A stretch of 64,000 nt of DNA from Achromobacter insuavis (GTDB taxonomy: Bacteria; Pseudomonadota; Gammaproteobacteria; Burkholderiales; Burkholderiaceae_B): positions 1 through 64,000 of the forward strand of contig NZ_CADIJR010000008.1 of assembly GCF_902859645.1 (NCBI RefSeq), in the 5' to 3' direction. The position numbers and the translations under genes were made by a program. Shown one piece after another: positions 39,898 to 48,339 of the stretch (positions are counted from its first letter, which is position 1; every line of letters begins with the position of its first letter). The notes below the pieces were generated by a model, which was not told where the DNA came from, searched no databases, and worked only from the letters and a program-made list of their open reading frames with translations.

Positions 39898-40493
39898 TCA
39901 ATTTAAGGTCTGTGATGTTGCATTATTTATTCATTATTTCACAATCGAATAAAGATCGCAGCATCAGCGAGACGGTCCCTGAGTCTAGCCTTGTTCCTAA
40001 CCATAGCTGCAGATCGCAGAGACCCCAACATGACTGAGTACACATCGGCGGATCTTTAACGAGCATGGGTCAAATACTGAGGCGTTTTGCGAGAGGTTGT
40101 GCGTGCCGCCAAGGGGTAAGTGCAGAAAGCTCTGAAGGCTATGGCAGGGTGCTGGGCTTCGTTACAGTGCACTGTTGTCGGTTGAATCCGCTTGCCATGT
40201 AGGCAGGCGCGAGACCTTCAGATTACGCGCCGTTAAAAGATCCAAGGCGAGATAATGAAATCGTACAGAGTGCCGAATTCACACCATTCCATCGCGTTAC
40301 GTTTTGAGATAATCTTGTAAGCTAGGACGGAAGGGGCTCCTTCCGTCAAAGAGACGAGTCGGCGCCATGCGCGCGGCACAGTCCGTACGCAGTCGGGCCT
40401 CTTTCGCGGCCGGTCAGGCGAATGCGGACGTACCATGGAGGAGATTTCGATGTTCAGGTGTCTTTGGTGCATGGGCGCCGCTGAGGAGTACCT
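39898..40493. promoter_or_regulatory. 596-bp divergent control region of the defence island
   Basis: No gene is supported here. Near the AbiEi start a direct repeat ATTATTT (39922-39928 and 39933-39939) lies in AT-rich DNA, a plausible autorepression site. Toward the right is a 9-bp hairpin, GACGGAAGG (40326-40334) and CCTTCCGTC (40339-40347), in the leader of the ATPase operon. The long leader (over 100 nt after the hairpin) is unusual for this genome. Confidence 0.45.
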
Positions 40494-41951
40494 GTGATCG
40501 CGCGTTCTGATCTTGAAACCCTCGAGATCGTCCCTGATCCGGTGTCTTTAATCGAATCCATGCGCGCGGTCGGATACACGACCGAGTCTGCGATCGCCGA
40601 CTTAGTTGACAATAGCATCTCGGCGGAGGCGGACAACGTCGAGATAGAGTATGACGCGACAAGGGAGCCTTTTGTCGCGATCTTGGATAATGGTCGTGGC
40701 ATGAGCGCTTCCGAGCTCACGCAGGCGATGCGCCACGGCAGCAGAAATCCGGCAGATCGCCGTCATCCGAAAGATTTGGGGAGGTTCGGTCTCGGCCTCA
40801 AGACAGCTTCCTTGTCACAATGCCGAGTGCTCACCGTGATCAGCAAACAAGGGGGAAATCTCTCCGCGCGGCGCTGGGACCTTGACGTCGTTCAAGATTC
40901 GGGGCGTTGGCTAGTGGTGGTTCCGCCATTGGAGGCCCTTCAGAAGTTGCCGATGTTCAGCCGGCTCGAAGATGTGGACAGCGGCACCTTGGTCGTCTGG
41001 CAGGACTTTGATCGACTGACGGCGGGTTCGACTAATCTGGCGCGTGAATTTACGACGAAGTTCTCAGGGCTGCGGGAGCACCTTGCCCTAGTGTTCCACC
41101 GCTTCACCCATAAGGAAGATGGAGCGTCGCCGATCTCGATCAAGCTGAATGGCTTAGCGCTGCCCTTCCGTGACCCGTTCATTCGCGGAAACAGCTACCG
41201 ACAGCCGCTCGAAGGGCAGACCATTCGCCACGAGTGTGGGCAAGTGTGCGTGACGCCGCATGTTCTGCCACCGGTCTCGCATCTGTTGCAGGACGACATT
41301 GAGACTGCCGGGGGCTTGGAGGGCCTTCGAGGAACGCAAGGCTTCTATGTCTATCGTAACCGTCGTTTGGTGATCTGGGGGACGTGGTTCCGCCTTGTTC
41401 CGAAGCAGGAATTCTTCAAGCTGACGCGTGTTCAGGTCGACATTCCGAACACATTCGACGATCTTTGGTCGCTTGACATCAAGAAATCCGCTGCGCAGCC
41501 GCCCGAGTTCATCCGGAACCGTCTGACTGCGCTTATTCCTCACTTTGCCGAGGCCAGCAAGAGGACTATCTCCTATCCTGGACGCCGCACCGGCACTGCC
41601 ACCTACGTCTCCGTTTGGAACCGCTCCGAGCCGGGCCATGGAAGGTTTCGGTATGACGTGAATCGCGATCATCCGGCGCTCGTTGCACTTGCCAGCGAAA
41701 TGGATGATGGTCAGCGACGTCAGCTGGACGTCCTTCTCGATCTGATCTCGTCTGCGCTTCCGCTTGATGGCATCTACGCCGACATGTGCTCGGATAGCCG
41801 CAGTCTAGGTGACGACTCTGCGCTCGAGTCACTGGTGAAACTTGCGTCGTGCCTTCAAGAAGCAACCGGGATCGCGCTTTCGGCGATCCTCGATACCGAC
41901 CCGTTCATCCGTCACCCTAGTCTTCGCGACAGGATCATTCAGAGGGTTTAG
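40494..41951 (+). CDS. GHKL (MORC/MutL-like) ATPase of a defence system
   Basis: The 485-residue protein carries the GHKL ATP-binding motifs near its start: N box AIADLVDNSISAEA, G1 ILDNGRGMS, G2 LGRFGLGLKTASLSQC. A transducer-like middle follows (YVYRNRRLVIWGTWFRL; LTRVQVDIPNTFDDLW with the conserved K in DIKKSA). This matches the MORC-like ATPases found in bacterial restriction-modification islands. GTG 40494 has GAGGAG six bases upstream. Two bases separate it from the Z1 gene, so it is probably one unit with it. Confidence 0.88.
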   Translation: MIARSDLETLEIVPDPVSLIESMRAVGYTTESAIADLVDNSISAEADNVEIEYDATREPFVAILDNGRGMSASELTQAMRHGSRNPADRRHPKDLGRFGLGLKTASLSQCRVLTVISKQGGNLSARRWDLDVVQDSGRWLVVVPPLEALQKLPMFSRLEDVDSGTLVVWQDFDRLTAGSTNLAREFTTKFSGLREHLALVFHRFTHKEDGASPISIKLNGLALPFRDPFIRGNSYRQPLEGQTIRHECGQVCVTPHVLPPVSHLLQDDIETAGGLEGLRGTQGFYVYRNRRLVIWGTWFRLVPKQEFFKLTRVQVDIPNTFDDLWSLDIKKSAAQPPEFIRNRLTALIPHFAEASKRTISYPGRRTGTATYVSVWNRSEPGHGRFRYDVNRDHPALVALASEMDDGQRRQLDVLLDLISSALPLDGIYADMCSDSRSLGDDSALESLVKLASCLQEATGIALSAILDTDPFIRHPSLRDRIIQRV

Positions 41952-41953
41952 CC

Positions 41954-44698
41954 GTGAAAATCGACCCGTACGTCACCGCAGTTGGCCTTATCGGCGACAA
42001 CGATCTGACAGACGAATTGCTAGCCAAGGTGCTTGCCATGCTGCGGGTTTGGTCGCCTGACATCGACGATGCGACGATTCAAGGAGTGAAGAGGCAGCTC
42101 GAGTCATCCATGGGCGTGAGTCATTCCGTGGGTCAAGGGCTGCACGGCGGGGACATCGCTCCATGGGTGCTGGATGTGAAGGCCTCCATCCCTTGGCACT
42201 ACTGGGACGCATACGTCAAACAGTTGCGCACCAAGAACTTCGGAAATGAGGTCATTCGGGTTCTTGATCAGGACACGGAGAACATCCTTACCGAGTGCGG
42301 CAGTCCCCTGGAGCCCGGTCCCTGGATTTCCAAGGGGCTCGTTATGGGTGATGTCCAGTCCGGCAAGACCGCAAGCTATTGCGGGCTCATCAGTAAAGCC
42401 GGTGATGCTGGGTATAAGATCATCGTGCTTCTGACCGGAATGATAGAGGATCTGCGTGCGCAGTCTCAGGAGCGACTGGACGAGGGGTTCGTCGGCCGCG
42501 ACAGCCGCAAGCTTTTGACCAAGGATCGCTCGGATACGCCGATCGGCGCCGGCCGGTTCTCGACGAAGAGGCCTAATGTTCTCACCTCGATCGACTCTGA
42601 TTTTCTGAAGGCCAATCAAGAGGCTCTTGGCGGCATCCCGCTGGGGAACATCAGCGAGCCCGTGCTTCTTGTCATGAAGAAGAACGTGTCTCCGCTTTCG
42701 AATCTTATCGAGTTTCTGGACTCCCAGATGAAGAAGGGCGTCAAGCAGTTGGACCTACCGCTCCTCGTGGTCGACGACGAAGCGGACAACGCTTCGGTCA
42801 ATGGTCGCAAGGATGAGGAGCCCGCAGCGATCAACAGGCTAATCCGCGAGCTACTTGAGCGCTTCTCGAGGGCATCCTACGTCGCGTATACGGCAACTCC
42901 TTTCGCTAACGTACTGATCAATCCAGATATCGACGAGGATCTGTTTCCGGCAAACTTCGTCTACTCGCTCGAGACGCCGAGCAGCTATCTGGGCGTGATG
43001 AGCTACTTTGGAGACGACGCGTCGCATGGAGATGCCGTCCGCAACATCCAGGACGCAGAGAAGCTGCTGCCGTATACGCACAAGAAGGATCATCAGGTAG
43101 CCGGCCTGCCGGGGTCGCTGAAGGATGCTCTCGGGGTTTTCCTTTTGTCCTGCGCTGTGCGGGATCATCGGAAGGAGCCATTGCGGCATCGGTCGATGCT
43201 GGTCAATGCCTCAAGGTTTACTGATGTACAGGCACGAATAGCTACGCTTCTCAATAACGAGCTGTACGTACTTTCCGAAGATATTAAGCAGTACCTGTCG
43301 AGCGATGCTGTTTGGTCAAATCATGCAAGCCTTGTTCGCCTGCAAGAGCTGTGGCTCGAACACTACTCGGATGTCGGCCTGGAATGGAATGAGCTACGGC
43401 GCACGCTGTATGAAGCCATCTCCTCGGTGAAGGTCATAACAGTCAATCAGAAGTCTGATGAATCGGACCGGCTAAATTACTCTCTCTACGAAAAATCTCG
43501 CTACGGAAGACGCGTCATCGCGGTCGGGGGTTTGACATTGTCTCGAGGGCTCACGCTTGAGGGACTGTGCGTCAGCTACTTCTATCGAAACTCCAAAGCT
43601 TACGACACGCTGCTGCAGATGGGGCGGTGGTTCGGCTATCGACCGGGTTACGATGATCTTTGTCGCATCTGGGTGGATCCGAACGCGAAGGGCTGGTACT
43701 CACACCTTGCCGAGGTTGTCACCGAGCTGCGGCGGGACATCACTCGAATGCATGCCCAGCGACAACCTCCGCGTCGATTCGGCATGCGCATTCGCTCGCA
43801 CCCCGATGCGCTGATCGTGACTGCTCTCAACAAGATGCGGAACGCCAACGAAGTCCGGGTGGCCGTGTCGTACAGCAGTTTCGGCGCAGAGACCCCTCTG
43901 CTGCCGGAGAGCGCGGATCGCAACGACATGAATCTGGCTCGAGTCAAAGATTTCGTTGAGCGCTTGTCAACTGCGAAGCTCAAGGGAAATCGTCTGTTCT
44001 GGGGCGAGATCAAAAAAGCTCAAATTTCGCGGTTCCTGAATGGACTGGACATCCTGGAAATCAATACGCCGTTCATGAGAGATGCGACGAGCAAATCTCG
44101 CCCGCTCATCGACTTCATCTCGGGAAATTCGGTGAAGGAGCTCGAAATGTGGGACGTGTGCATGCCTCAAGGCACCGGCGCGACCCTGGAAGACTTCGTT
44201 GTCACCGCAGATGGAACAACTGGTGTCAAGGTTCGGCCGCGAATGCGTCAATTCGAGCGAACCAGAAAGAACGTCGGATTCCTTCGCCTGAACAAGCAGC
44301 GAGTCGGCGACGTGTCCGACGAACTGGTGGGGTTTACGTCCGATATGAAACGGCAGGCGGAAAAGGATTGGGAGGGGGAACGCATGCGAGACAGGAAGCT
44401 TGGTGCAGCTGTGCCAGGCTACTTCTACCGGCGATACCGCACACGCCCCCTCCTGACTATTCATGTGATCGAACCGGGAGATCCCAAGCCCGGCAAGGAT
44501 GATGACTCGGGCAAGCCGAAGAAGGACAAGCTCGAGGAGATGTTCTCTGCTGCCGAGATCGACCCGCACTCGCTTGTGGCGATTTCCATTTCGTTTCCCA
44601 ACTTCGACGGGGTCGAGAAGCCCGTCTACTACACCTTGAACAAGGTTGCGCTGCGCGAGGCCGGACTGCTGGAGGCAGATGAGAACGATGACGACTAG
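41954..44698 (+). CDS. Z1-domain helicase-like ATPase
   Basis: The 914-residue protein has a Walker A-like VMGDVQSGKTASYCGLI (about 130-147), a Walker B LLVVDDEADNAS (about 270), SYVAYTATPFANVLINPD (motif III-like), then the Z1 core VIAVGGLTLSRGLTLEG and LLQMGRWFGYRPGYDDLCRIWV. These are SF2-like motifs, so it probably translocates on or remodels DNA for the linked nuclease. Start is GTG 41954, three bases after the ATPase stop. It overlaps the DUF4420 gene start. Confidence 0.9.
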   Translation: MKIDPYVTAVGLIGDNDLTDELLAKVLAMLRVWSPDIDDATIQGVKRQLESSMGVSHSVGQGLHGGDIAPWVLDVKASIPWHYWDAYVKQLRTKNFGNEVIRVLDQDTENILTECGSPLEPGPWISKGLVMGDVQSGKTASYCGLISKAGDAGYKIIVLLTGMIEDLRAQSQERLDEGFVGRDSRKLLTKDRSDTPIGAGRFSTKRPNVLTSIDSDFLKANQEALGGIPLGNISEPVLLVMKKNVSPLSNLIEFLDSQMKKGVKQLDLPLLVVDDEADNASVNGRKDEEPAAINRLIRELLERFSRASYVAYTATPFANVLINPDIDEDLFPANFVYSLETPSSYLGVMSYFGDDASHGDAVRNIQDAEKLLPYTHKKDHQVAGLPGSLKDALGVFLLSCAVRDHRKEPLRHRSMLVNASRFTDVQARIATLLNNELYVLSEDIKQYLSSDAVWSNHASLVRLQELWLEHYSDVGLEWNELRRTLYEAISSVKVITVNQKSDESDRLNYSLYEKSRYGRRVIAVGGLTLSRGLTLEGLCVSYFYRNSKAYDTLLQMGRWFGYRPGYDDLCRIWVDPNAKGWYSHLAEVVTELRRDITRMHAQRQPPRRFGMRIRSHPDALIVTALNKMRNANEVRVAVSYSSFGAETPLLPESADRNDMNLARVKDFVERLSTAKLKGNRLFWGEIKKAQISRFLNGLDILEINTPFMRDATSKSRPLIDFISGNSVKELEMWDVCMPQGTGATLEDFVVTADGTTGVKVRPRMRQFERTRKNVGFLRLNKQRVGDVSDELVGFTSDMKRQAEKDWEGERMRDRKLGAAVPGYFYRRYRTRPLLTIHVIEPGDPKPGKDDDSGKPKKDKLEEMFSAAEIDPHSLVAISISFPNFDGVEKPVYYTLNKVALREAGLLEADENDDD

Positions 44699-45662
44699 GA
44701 TTGAGACCATCTGGGAGGAAGAGGCTCGAAAGGCCGAGACTCTTCCTATTGAAGCTGACGCGTTTCGACTCATTAGGCTAGACGAGAAGCAGGCTCATGA
44801 TATCTATGCAGGACTCGACGACGGGTTGCATGCAATTCTGGGCCTCGGAGTGTCGAGTCGACCGCCTGCAATCGTTCTGCAGTCGGATGCATTCGACTAC
44901 TTTCGTCGCCAACGAGCGGATGGAGCGTGGTTGCTAGTTCTCCGCTTGAAGCGCAGAGGGTTGGAGTCCGTCTTCGGTCGGCTGTGCCAAGATCTTGTGG
45001 ACTCTGCGTCGTTGGTGAAGGCTGAAGACGCTGTACTTGCACTCTTCGTGGAGCGGCTTCGCTTGTGGGAACGACTCTTCTCCGGATCGGACGACGGGCT
45101 ACTTCCGAAGCACAAGATTCGAGGCCTCGTGGGAGAGCTTCTTGTCCTGGAGCGGTTGCTCGTCGCGCAGACTGCCTCCATCGGAGAGCTCGTTGATTCA
45201 TGGGTAGGGCCGCTCAGTGCGGATCAGGACTTCTGTCTCGCCGACAGGTCGATCGAGGTCAAGGCGATTAACCCGGGAGCTAGGTCAGTAGGCATTTCAT
45301 CTCTTAGTCAGTTGGCTGCACCTGTGCCGTTGACACTTACCCTGATTACTCTTGCCACATCAGTCGCCAATTTCACAGAGGCGGTTTGCCTAAACTCCCT
45401 CGTGGATCGACTAGAAGCCCGTATCGCCGCGGAACCGGCGGCGCTGTCGGCGTTTAAAGAACGGTTGCTTGCCGCTGGGTACGTTGATCAACGGCGCTAT
45501 GGCGAGGATTGGTTCGTTGCGGTGCGAGAAGATTCGTTTGCAGTCACAGCCGGATTTCCCAGGCTGGTGCCCTCGGACGTCGTATCGGCTATCACCGGCG
45601 CGACCTACGAACTTGACATCGCCGCGCTCAGTGGATATCGAGTGGAGTTCCCGGCAGCATGA
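44679..45662 (+). CDS. DUF4420 PD-(D/E)XK-type nuclease
   Basis: The roughly 327-residue product has a conserved acidic pattern: GLVGELLVLERL (Glu), then GPLSADQDFCLADRSIEVKAI, where D-x(n)-E-V-K forms the PD-(D/E)XK catalytic signature. This would be the DNA-cutting subunit of the island. Two ATGs are possible, 44679 with GGAGG only three bases ahead and 44688; both lie inside the end of the Z1 gene, so translation is coupled. Its stop overlaps the AIPR start as ATGA. Confidence 0.85.
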   Translation: MRTMTTRIETIWEEEARKAETLPIEADAFRLIRLDEKQAHDIYAGLDDGLHAILGLGVSSRPPAIVLQSDAFDYFRRQRADGAWLLVLRLKRRGLESVFGRLCQDLVDSASLVKAEDAVLALFVERLRLWERLFSGSDDGLLPKHKIRGLVGELLVLERLLVAQTASIGELVDSWVGPLSADQDFCLADRSIEVKAINPGARSVGISSLSQLAAPVPLTLTLITLATSVANFTEAVCLNSLVDRLEARIAAEPAALSAFKERLLAAGYVDQRRYGEDWFVAVREDSFAVTAGFPRLVPSDVVSAITGATYELDIAALSGYRVEFPAA

Positions 45663-47788
45663 CTGATCTGGAGTTCTACTTGGAATTGAACCAGATGGTG
45701 GCAAGACGAGCCGCCTCGGATCATTTGGTGGACGTACTCGCGTTCGTACATGAGATTGCCGATAGACTGGGCGATGATCCAGCGTTTGGAGAGTTCGTTT
45801 CTGCTGAGTTCTCTGGGTCGGCGACTCGGGGACGGCAGCAGTTCCGTATCCATGGCTTCACCGCCTTCGACGAGGCGGACGGGAGCGTGGGCCTAGTCGT
45901 TGGGCGATGGTTTGACGACGAAGAGCCCGAAACGCTCACAACGGCGACCGTGAATCAGCTCTCTGCATATCTCCAGACGTTTGCTGAAGAGGCATTGAAC
46001 GAGTCGTTATGCGAAAGAATCGTCGAGTCAAACGGCGCATACGAAATCGCTCATCTGATGCAGAAGTCGAAGGCTCGCATTTCGAGAGTTCGTCTTCACG
46101 TTATCTCGAACCAACCCCTGAGCACGAAATTCAAGGAAAGAGTTCTTCAGCCTATCGGTGGCATTACGATAGAGCTGCATGTCTGGGATCTCTGTCGACT
46201 TCGCTCAGTATACGAATCCGATCGCGAGCGTGAAGTTGTGACGGTGAGCATTTCCGACTTCGGTGCGAGCGGCATTGAATGCATGCGAGCTTCTGGGTCC
46301 GAGAGTATTCAATCCTATCTGTGCATTGTTCCAGCGTCACTGCTCGCCGACATCTTTGAGCGTTACGGTAGTCGTGTACTTGAGGGGAATGTACGTTCGT
46401 TTCTGGGGATGAAGGGTGGAGTCAACAAGGGCATTCGGCGCACGATTCAGGACGCTCCGCATCTTTTCCTTGCATTCAACAACGGCATCGCCGCAACTGC
46501 GACCTCTGTGGAGGTGGGCGTCATCAATGGGAGATCGTTCATCTCGAGTCTCGTCGATCTGCAGATCGTCAATGGCGGGCAGACGACAGCCAGCATTCTC
46601 AATGCGCGGAAGAAGGACCGCCTGTCTCTGGAGGATGTGAACGTTGCTATGAAGCTGACCGTCGTGGAGGCGGCAGGTGCCGACGATCTCATTCCAAAAA
46701 TTGCGGAGTACGCGAACACGCAGAACAAGGTTGCCGTCGCAGACTTCTTTGCCAACCATCCATTGCACAGAAAGATTGAAGAAATCTCGCGAAGATTGGC
46801 CGTTCCCTCGAGCGAGGCAACACGTATTCGAAGCAAGTGGTTTTATGAGCGTGCGCGAGGGCAATATCAGAATGAGCGACTCTACCTCTCGGAGAAGAAG
46901 AAGCAGAACTTCGATCTCGAGTATCCGGCCAGACAGGTCATCAACAAGACCGACCTAGCGAAGTTCGACAGCGTTCTCAGTGAGAAGCCGCAGTGGGCCA
47001 GCCAGGGGGTTCAGAAGAACTTTGTCAAGTTTGCGTCCCACTTTGAACCGAAGACTTCTGAGAAAACCTCGGCCGAGTATTGGGCTGAAGTCAGTCCTCA
47101 GTATGGGGACGGCTATTACCAGCGTATCGTTGCCGTCGCTTTGTTGTGGAAGAAACTCGAGGCCATGGTCTCAGCTGCCCGAAACGACTGGTATCGGGGG
47201 GACTATCGCGCACAGATCGTCGCATACGGGCTTGCAATGTTGGTCCACGGAGCTCGCCGTTCGGGGCGAGAGCTGGATTGGGACGCACTCTGGAATGCAC
47301 AAGCGATCTCGTCGGAACTTGAGGAGGCAATGAAAGCGGCGGCGATCCTTGCTCAATCCGTGATTCTTACGCTGCCAGCGGGAGCCACCAATGCGGGTGA
47401 GTGGGCCAAGAAAGACACGTGCTGGGAGCACGCACGCGATGTAAGTCTGGAGCCGGCGGCTGATTCTACATGGCTTGTCTCGAGTGCCGAAGCTCGCTAT
47501 CAGCAAACTGAAGCTCGCAAGCAGGGAAAGCAAGACGACTTGATTGCCCTTCAGCGTCGAGTGTTTGCACTCTGCCAGTCGGGATACTGGGCTGATTTGT
47601 CCAGATGGTCCGAATTGCCTGAGATTGCATCCGAGGCGCAGAAAGCGCTGATTGTTCGGGCAAGTACGATCTCCGGCTTTATGAAGATCGGACTTGAAAG
47701 AGACTGGAGGCGTTTGTCAGAGTTGGCGAAATCGTGCGATGAAGCAGGTTTCAAGCCCGTGATGGAAGCCGTGAATAATCAGCCCTAG
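45659..47788 (+). CDS. AIPR-family abortive phage resistance protein
   Basis: The 709-residue protein fits the AIPR family: FGASGIECMRASGSESIQSYLCIVPASLLADIFERYGSRVLEGNVRSFLG, FLAFNNGIAATAT, LQIVNGGQTTASIL, KIAEYANTQNKVAVADFFANHP and FYERARGQYQNER. The GGQT and FNNG segments are the most conserved part of the family. Its biochemical role is unknown; it is regularly encoded beside Z1 and DUF4420 proteins. It is the last gene of the four-gene operon. Confidence 0.9.
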   Translation: MTDLEFYLELNQMVARRAASDHLVDVLAFVHEIADRLGDDPAFGEFVSAEFSGSATRGRQQFRIHGFTAFDEADGSVGLVVGRWFDDEEPETLTTATVNQLSAYLQTFAEEALNESLCERIVESNGAYEIAHLMQKSKARISRVRLHVISNQPLSTKFKERVLQPIGGITIELHVWDLCRLRSVYESDREREVVTVSISDFGASGIECMRASGSESIQSYLCIVPASLLADIFERYGSRVLEGNVRSFLGMKGGVNKGIRRTIQDAPHLFLAFNNGIAATATSVEVGVINGRSFISSLVDLQIVNGGQTTASILNARKKDRLSLEDVNVAMKLTVVEAAGADDLIPKIAEYANTQNKVAVADFFANHPLHRKIEEISRRLAVPSSEATRIRSKWFYERARGQYQNERLYLSEKKKQNFDLEYPARQVINKTDLAKFDSVLSEKPQWASQGVQKNFVKFASHFEPKTSEKTSAEYWAEVSPQYGDGYYQRIVAVALLWKKLEAMVSAARNDWYRGDYRAQIVAYGLAMLVHGARRSGRELDWDALWNAQAISSELEEAMKAAAILAQSVILTLPAGATNAGEWAKKDTCWEHARDVSLEPAADSTWLVSSAEARYQQTEARKQGKQDDLIALQRRVFALCQSGYWADLSRWSELPEIASEAQKALIVRASTISGFMKIGLERDWRRLSELAKSCDEAGFKPVMEAVNNQP

Positions 47789-48136
47789 CCCGTCAAGCTC
47801 AGCTTATCGGAACAGCCAATCGGCTGATAGTTGTTCCGTCGGAGCGTAACCGCTGATAGCCCCGCCGACGTCGCTCAGAAGAGTTTCTTGTTCGCCAAGC
47901 GGGATCGAAGGCGGCTGAGCACTCACTTTGTCGCAGTTAGCTTCATATGCTTTCCAAAAGAGGGTTTACCCTGTGGATTTCAGAGAGCATTTTGGGTACA
48001 CGCGTGGGAACCCAGAATCTCGGGTTTCGGTGTACCTCGGCGGGGATCTATGGGACTCGTTGGGAGGTTCTTTTAGCGCTAACTCGCTGACGTGAAAGCG
48101 AATTTGTTGGTTATGGGCCTTGTTGGGAAGGCCTAG
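47789..48136. other. 348-bp spacer between the defence island and tRNA-Leu
   Basis: No supported gene. Just after the AIPR stop a nested inverted repeat, CGGAAC (47808-47813) with GTTCCG (47833-47838) enclosing AGCC/GGCT, could end the transcript. The remaining sequence next to the tRNA 3' end is where a recombination scar would lie; I found no duplicate of the tRNA end on the far side of the island. Confidence 0.45.
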
Positions 48137-48221
48137 TGGTGCCCGGGGCCGGAATCGAACCGGCACGCCTTGCGGCGGGGGATTTTGAGTCCCCTGCGTC
48201 TACCAATTTCACCACCCGGGC
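48137..48221 (-). tRNA. tRNA-Leu (anticodon CAA)
   Basis: The minus strand folds as a complete 85-nt class II tRNA. The acceptor stem is GCCCGGG/CCCGGGC, the anticodon stem GGGGA/TCCCC with loop CTCAAAA (anticodon CAA, reading UUG), then a variable arm, the T loop GTTCGATTC and an encoded CCA end. Its 3' end points at the defence island. Confidence 0.95.
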
Positions 48222-48310
48222 AGGCTGGTCGCGGGGCCGTCCAGGCGACGGTCGCGGGTAAAGCGAAGACCGCGATTATATGCGGTCTGGGGAAAATTGT
48301 CAGGCAAGGG

Positions 48311-48331
48311 GCCGGCGCGGGGCGCGCCGGC
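48311..48331 (-). terminator. hairpin behind the NCS2 permease gene
   Basis: GCCGGCGC (48311-48318) pairs with GCGCCGGC (48324-48331). On the minus strand the stem is followed at a distance by a short T-run (caatttt), so termination is probable but not canonical. Confidence 0.5.
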
Positions 48332-48339
48332 TCGCGTGC

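Larger units (their letters stand above)
36948..47788. mobile_element. low-GC defence island (Vsr, C5 methylase, GHKL ATPase, Z1, DUF4420, AIPR)
   Basis: Genes here use visibly more A/T-rich codons than both flanks, and all recognisable products belong to restriction-modification or phage-resistance families. The island ends about 350 bp from the 3' end of a tRNA-Leu gene, a common integration site, but no recombinase gene remains. Horizontal acquisition is inferred from base composition and content. Confidence 0.7.

Noticed and set aside
40233-40472. A 79-codon frame in the defence-island control region
   Set aside because: It has no recognisable product, is basic and Arg-rich, and overlaps the leader hairpin of the ATPase operon.
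36948-47788. Type I restriction, BREX or DISARM system
   Set aside because: There is no HsdM/HsdS, PglX/BrxC or DrmABC homolog; the methylase is C5-type and the motor is Z1.
47831-48076. An 81-codon frame between AIPR and tRNA-Leu
   Set aside because: No domain, poor start context, and it spans the terminator-like repeat; treated as non-coding.
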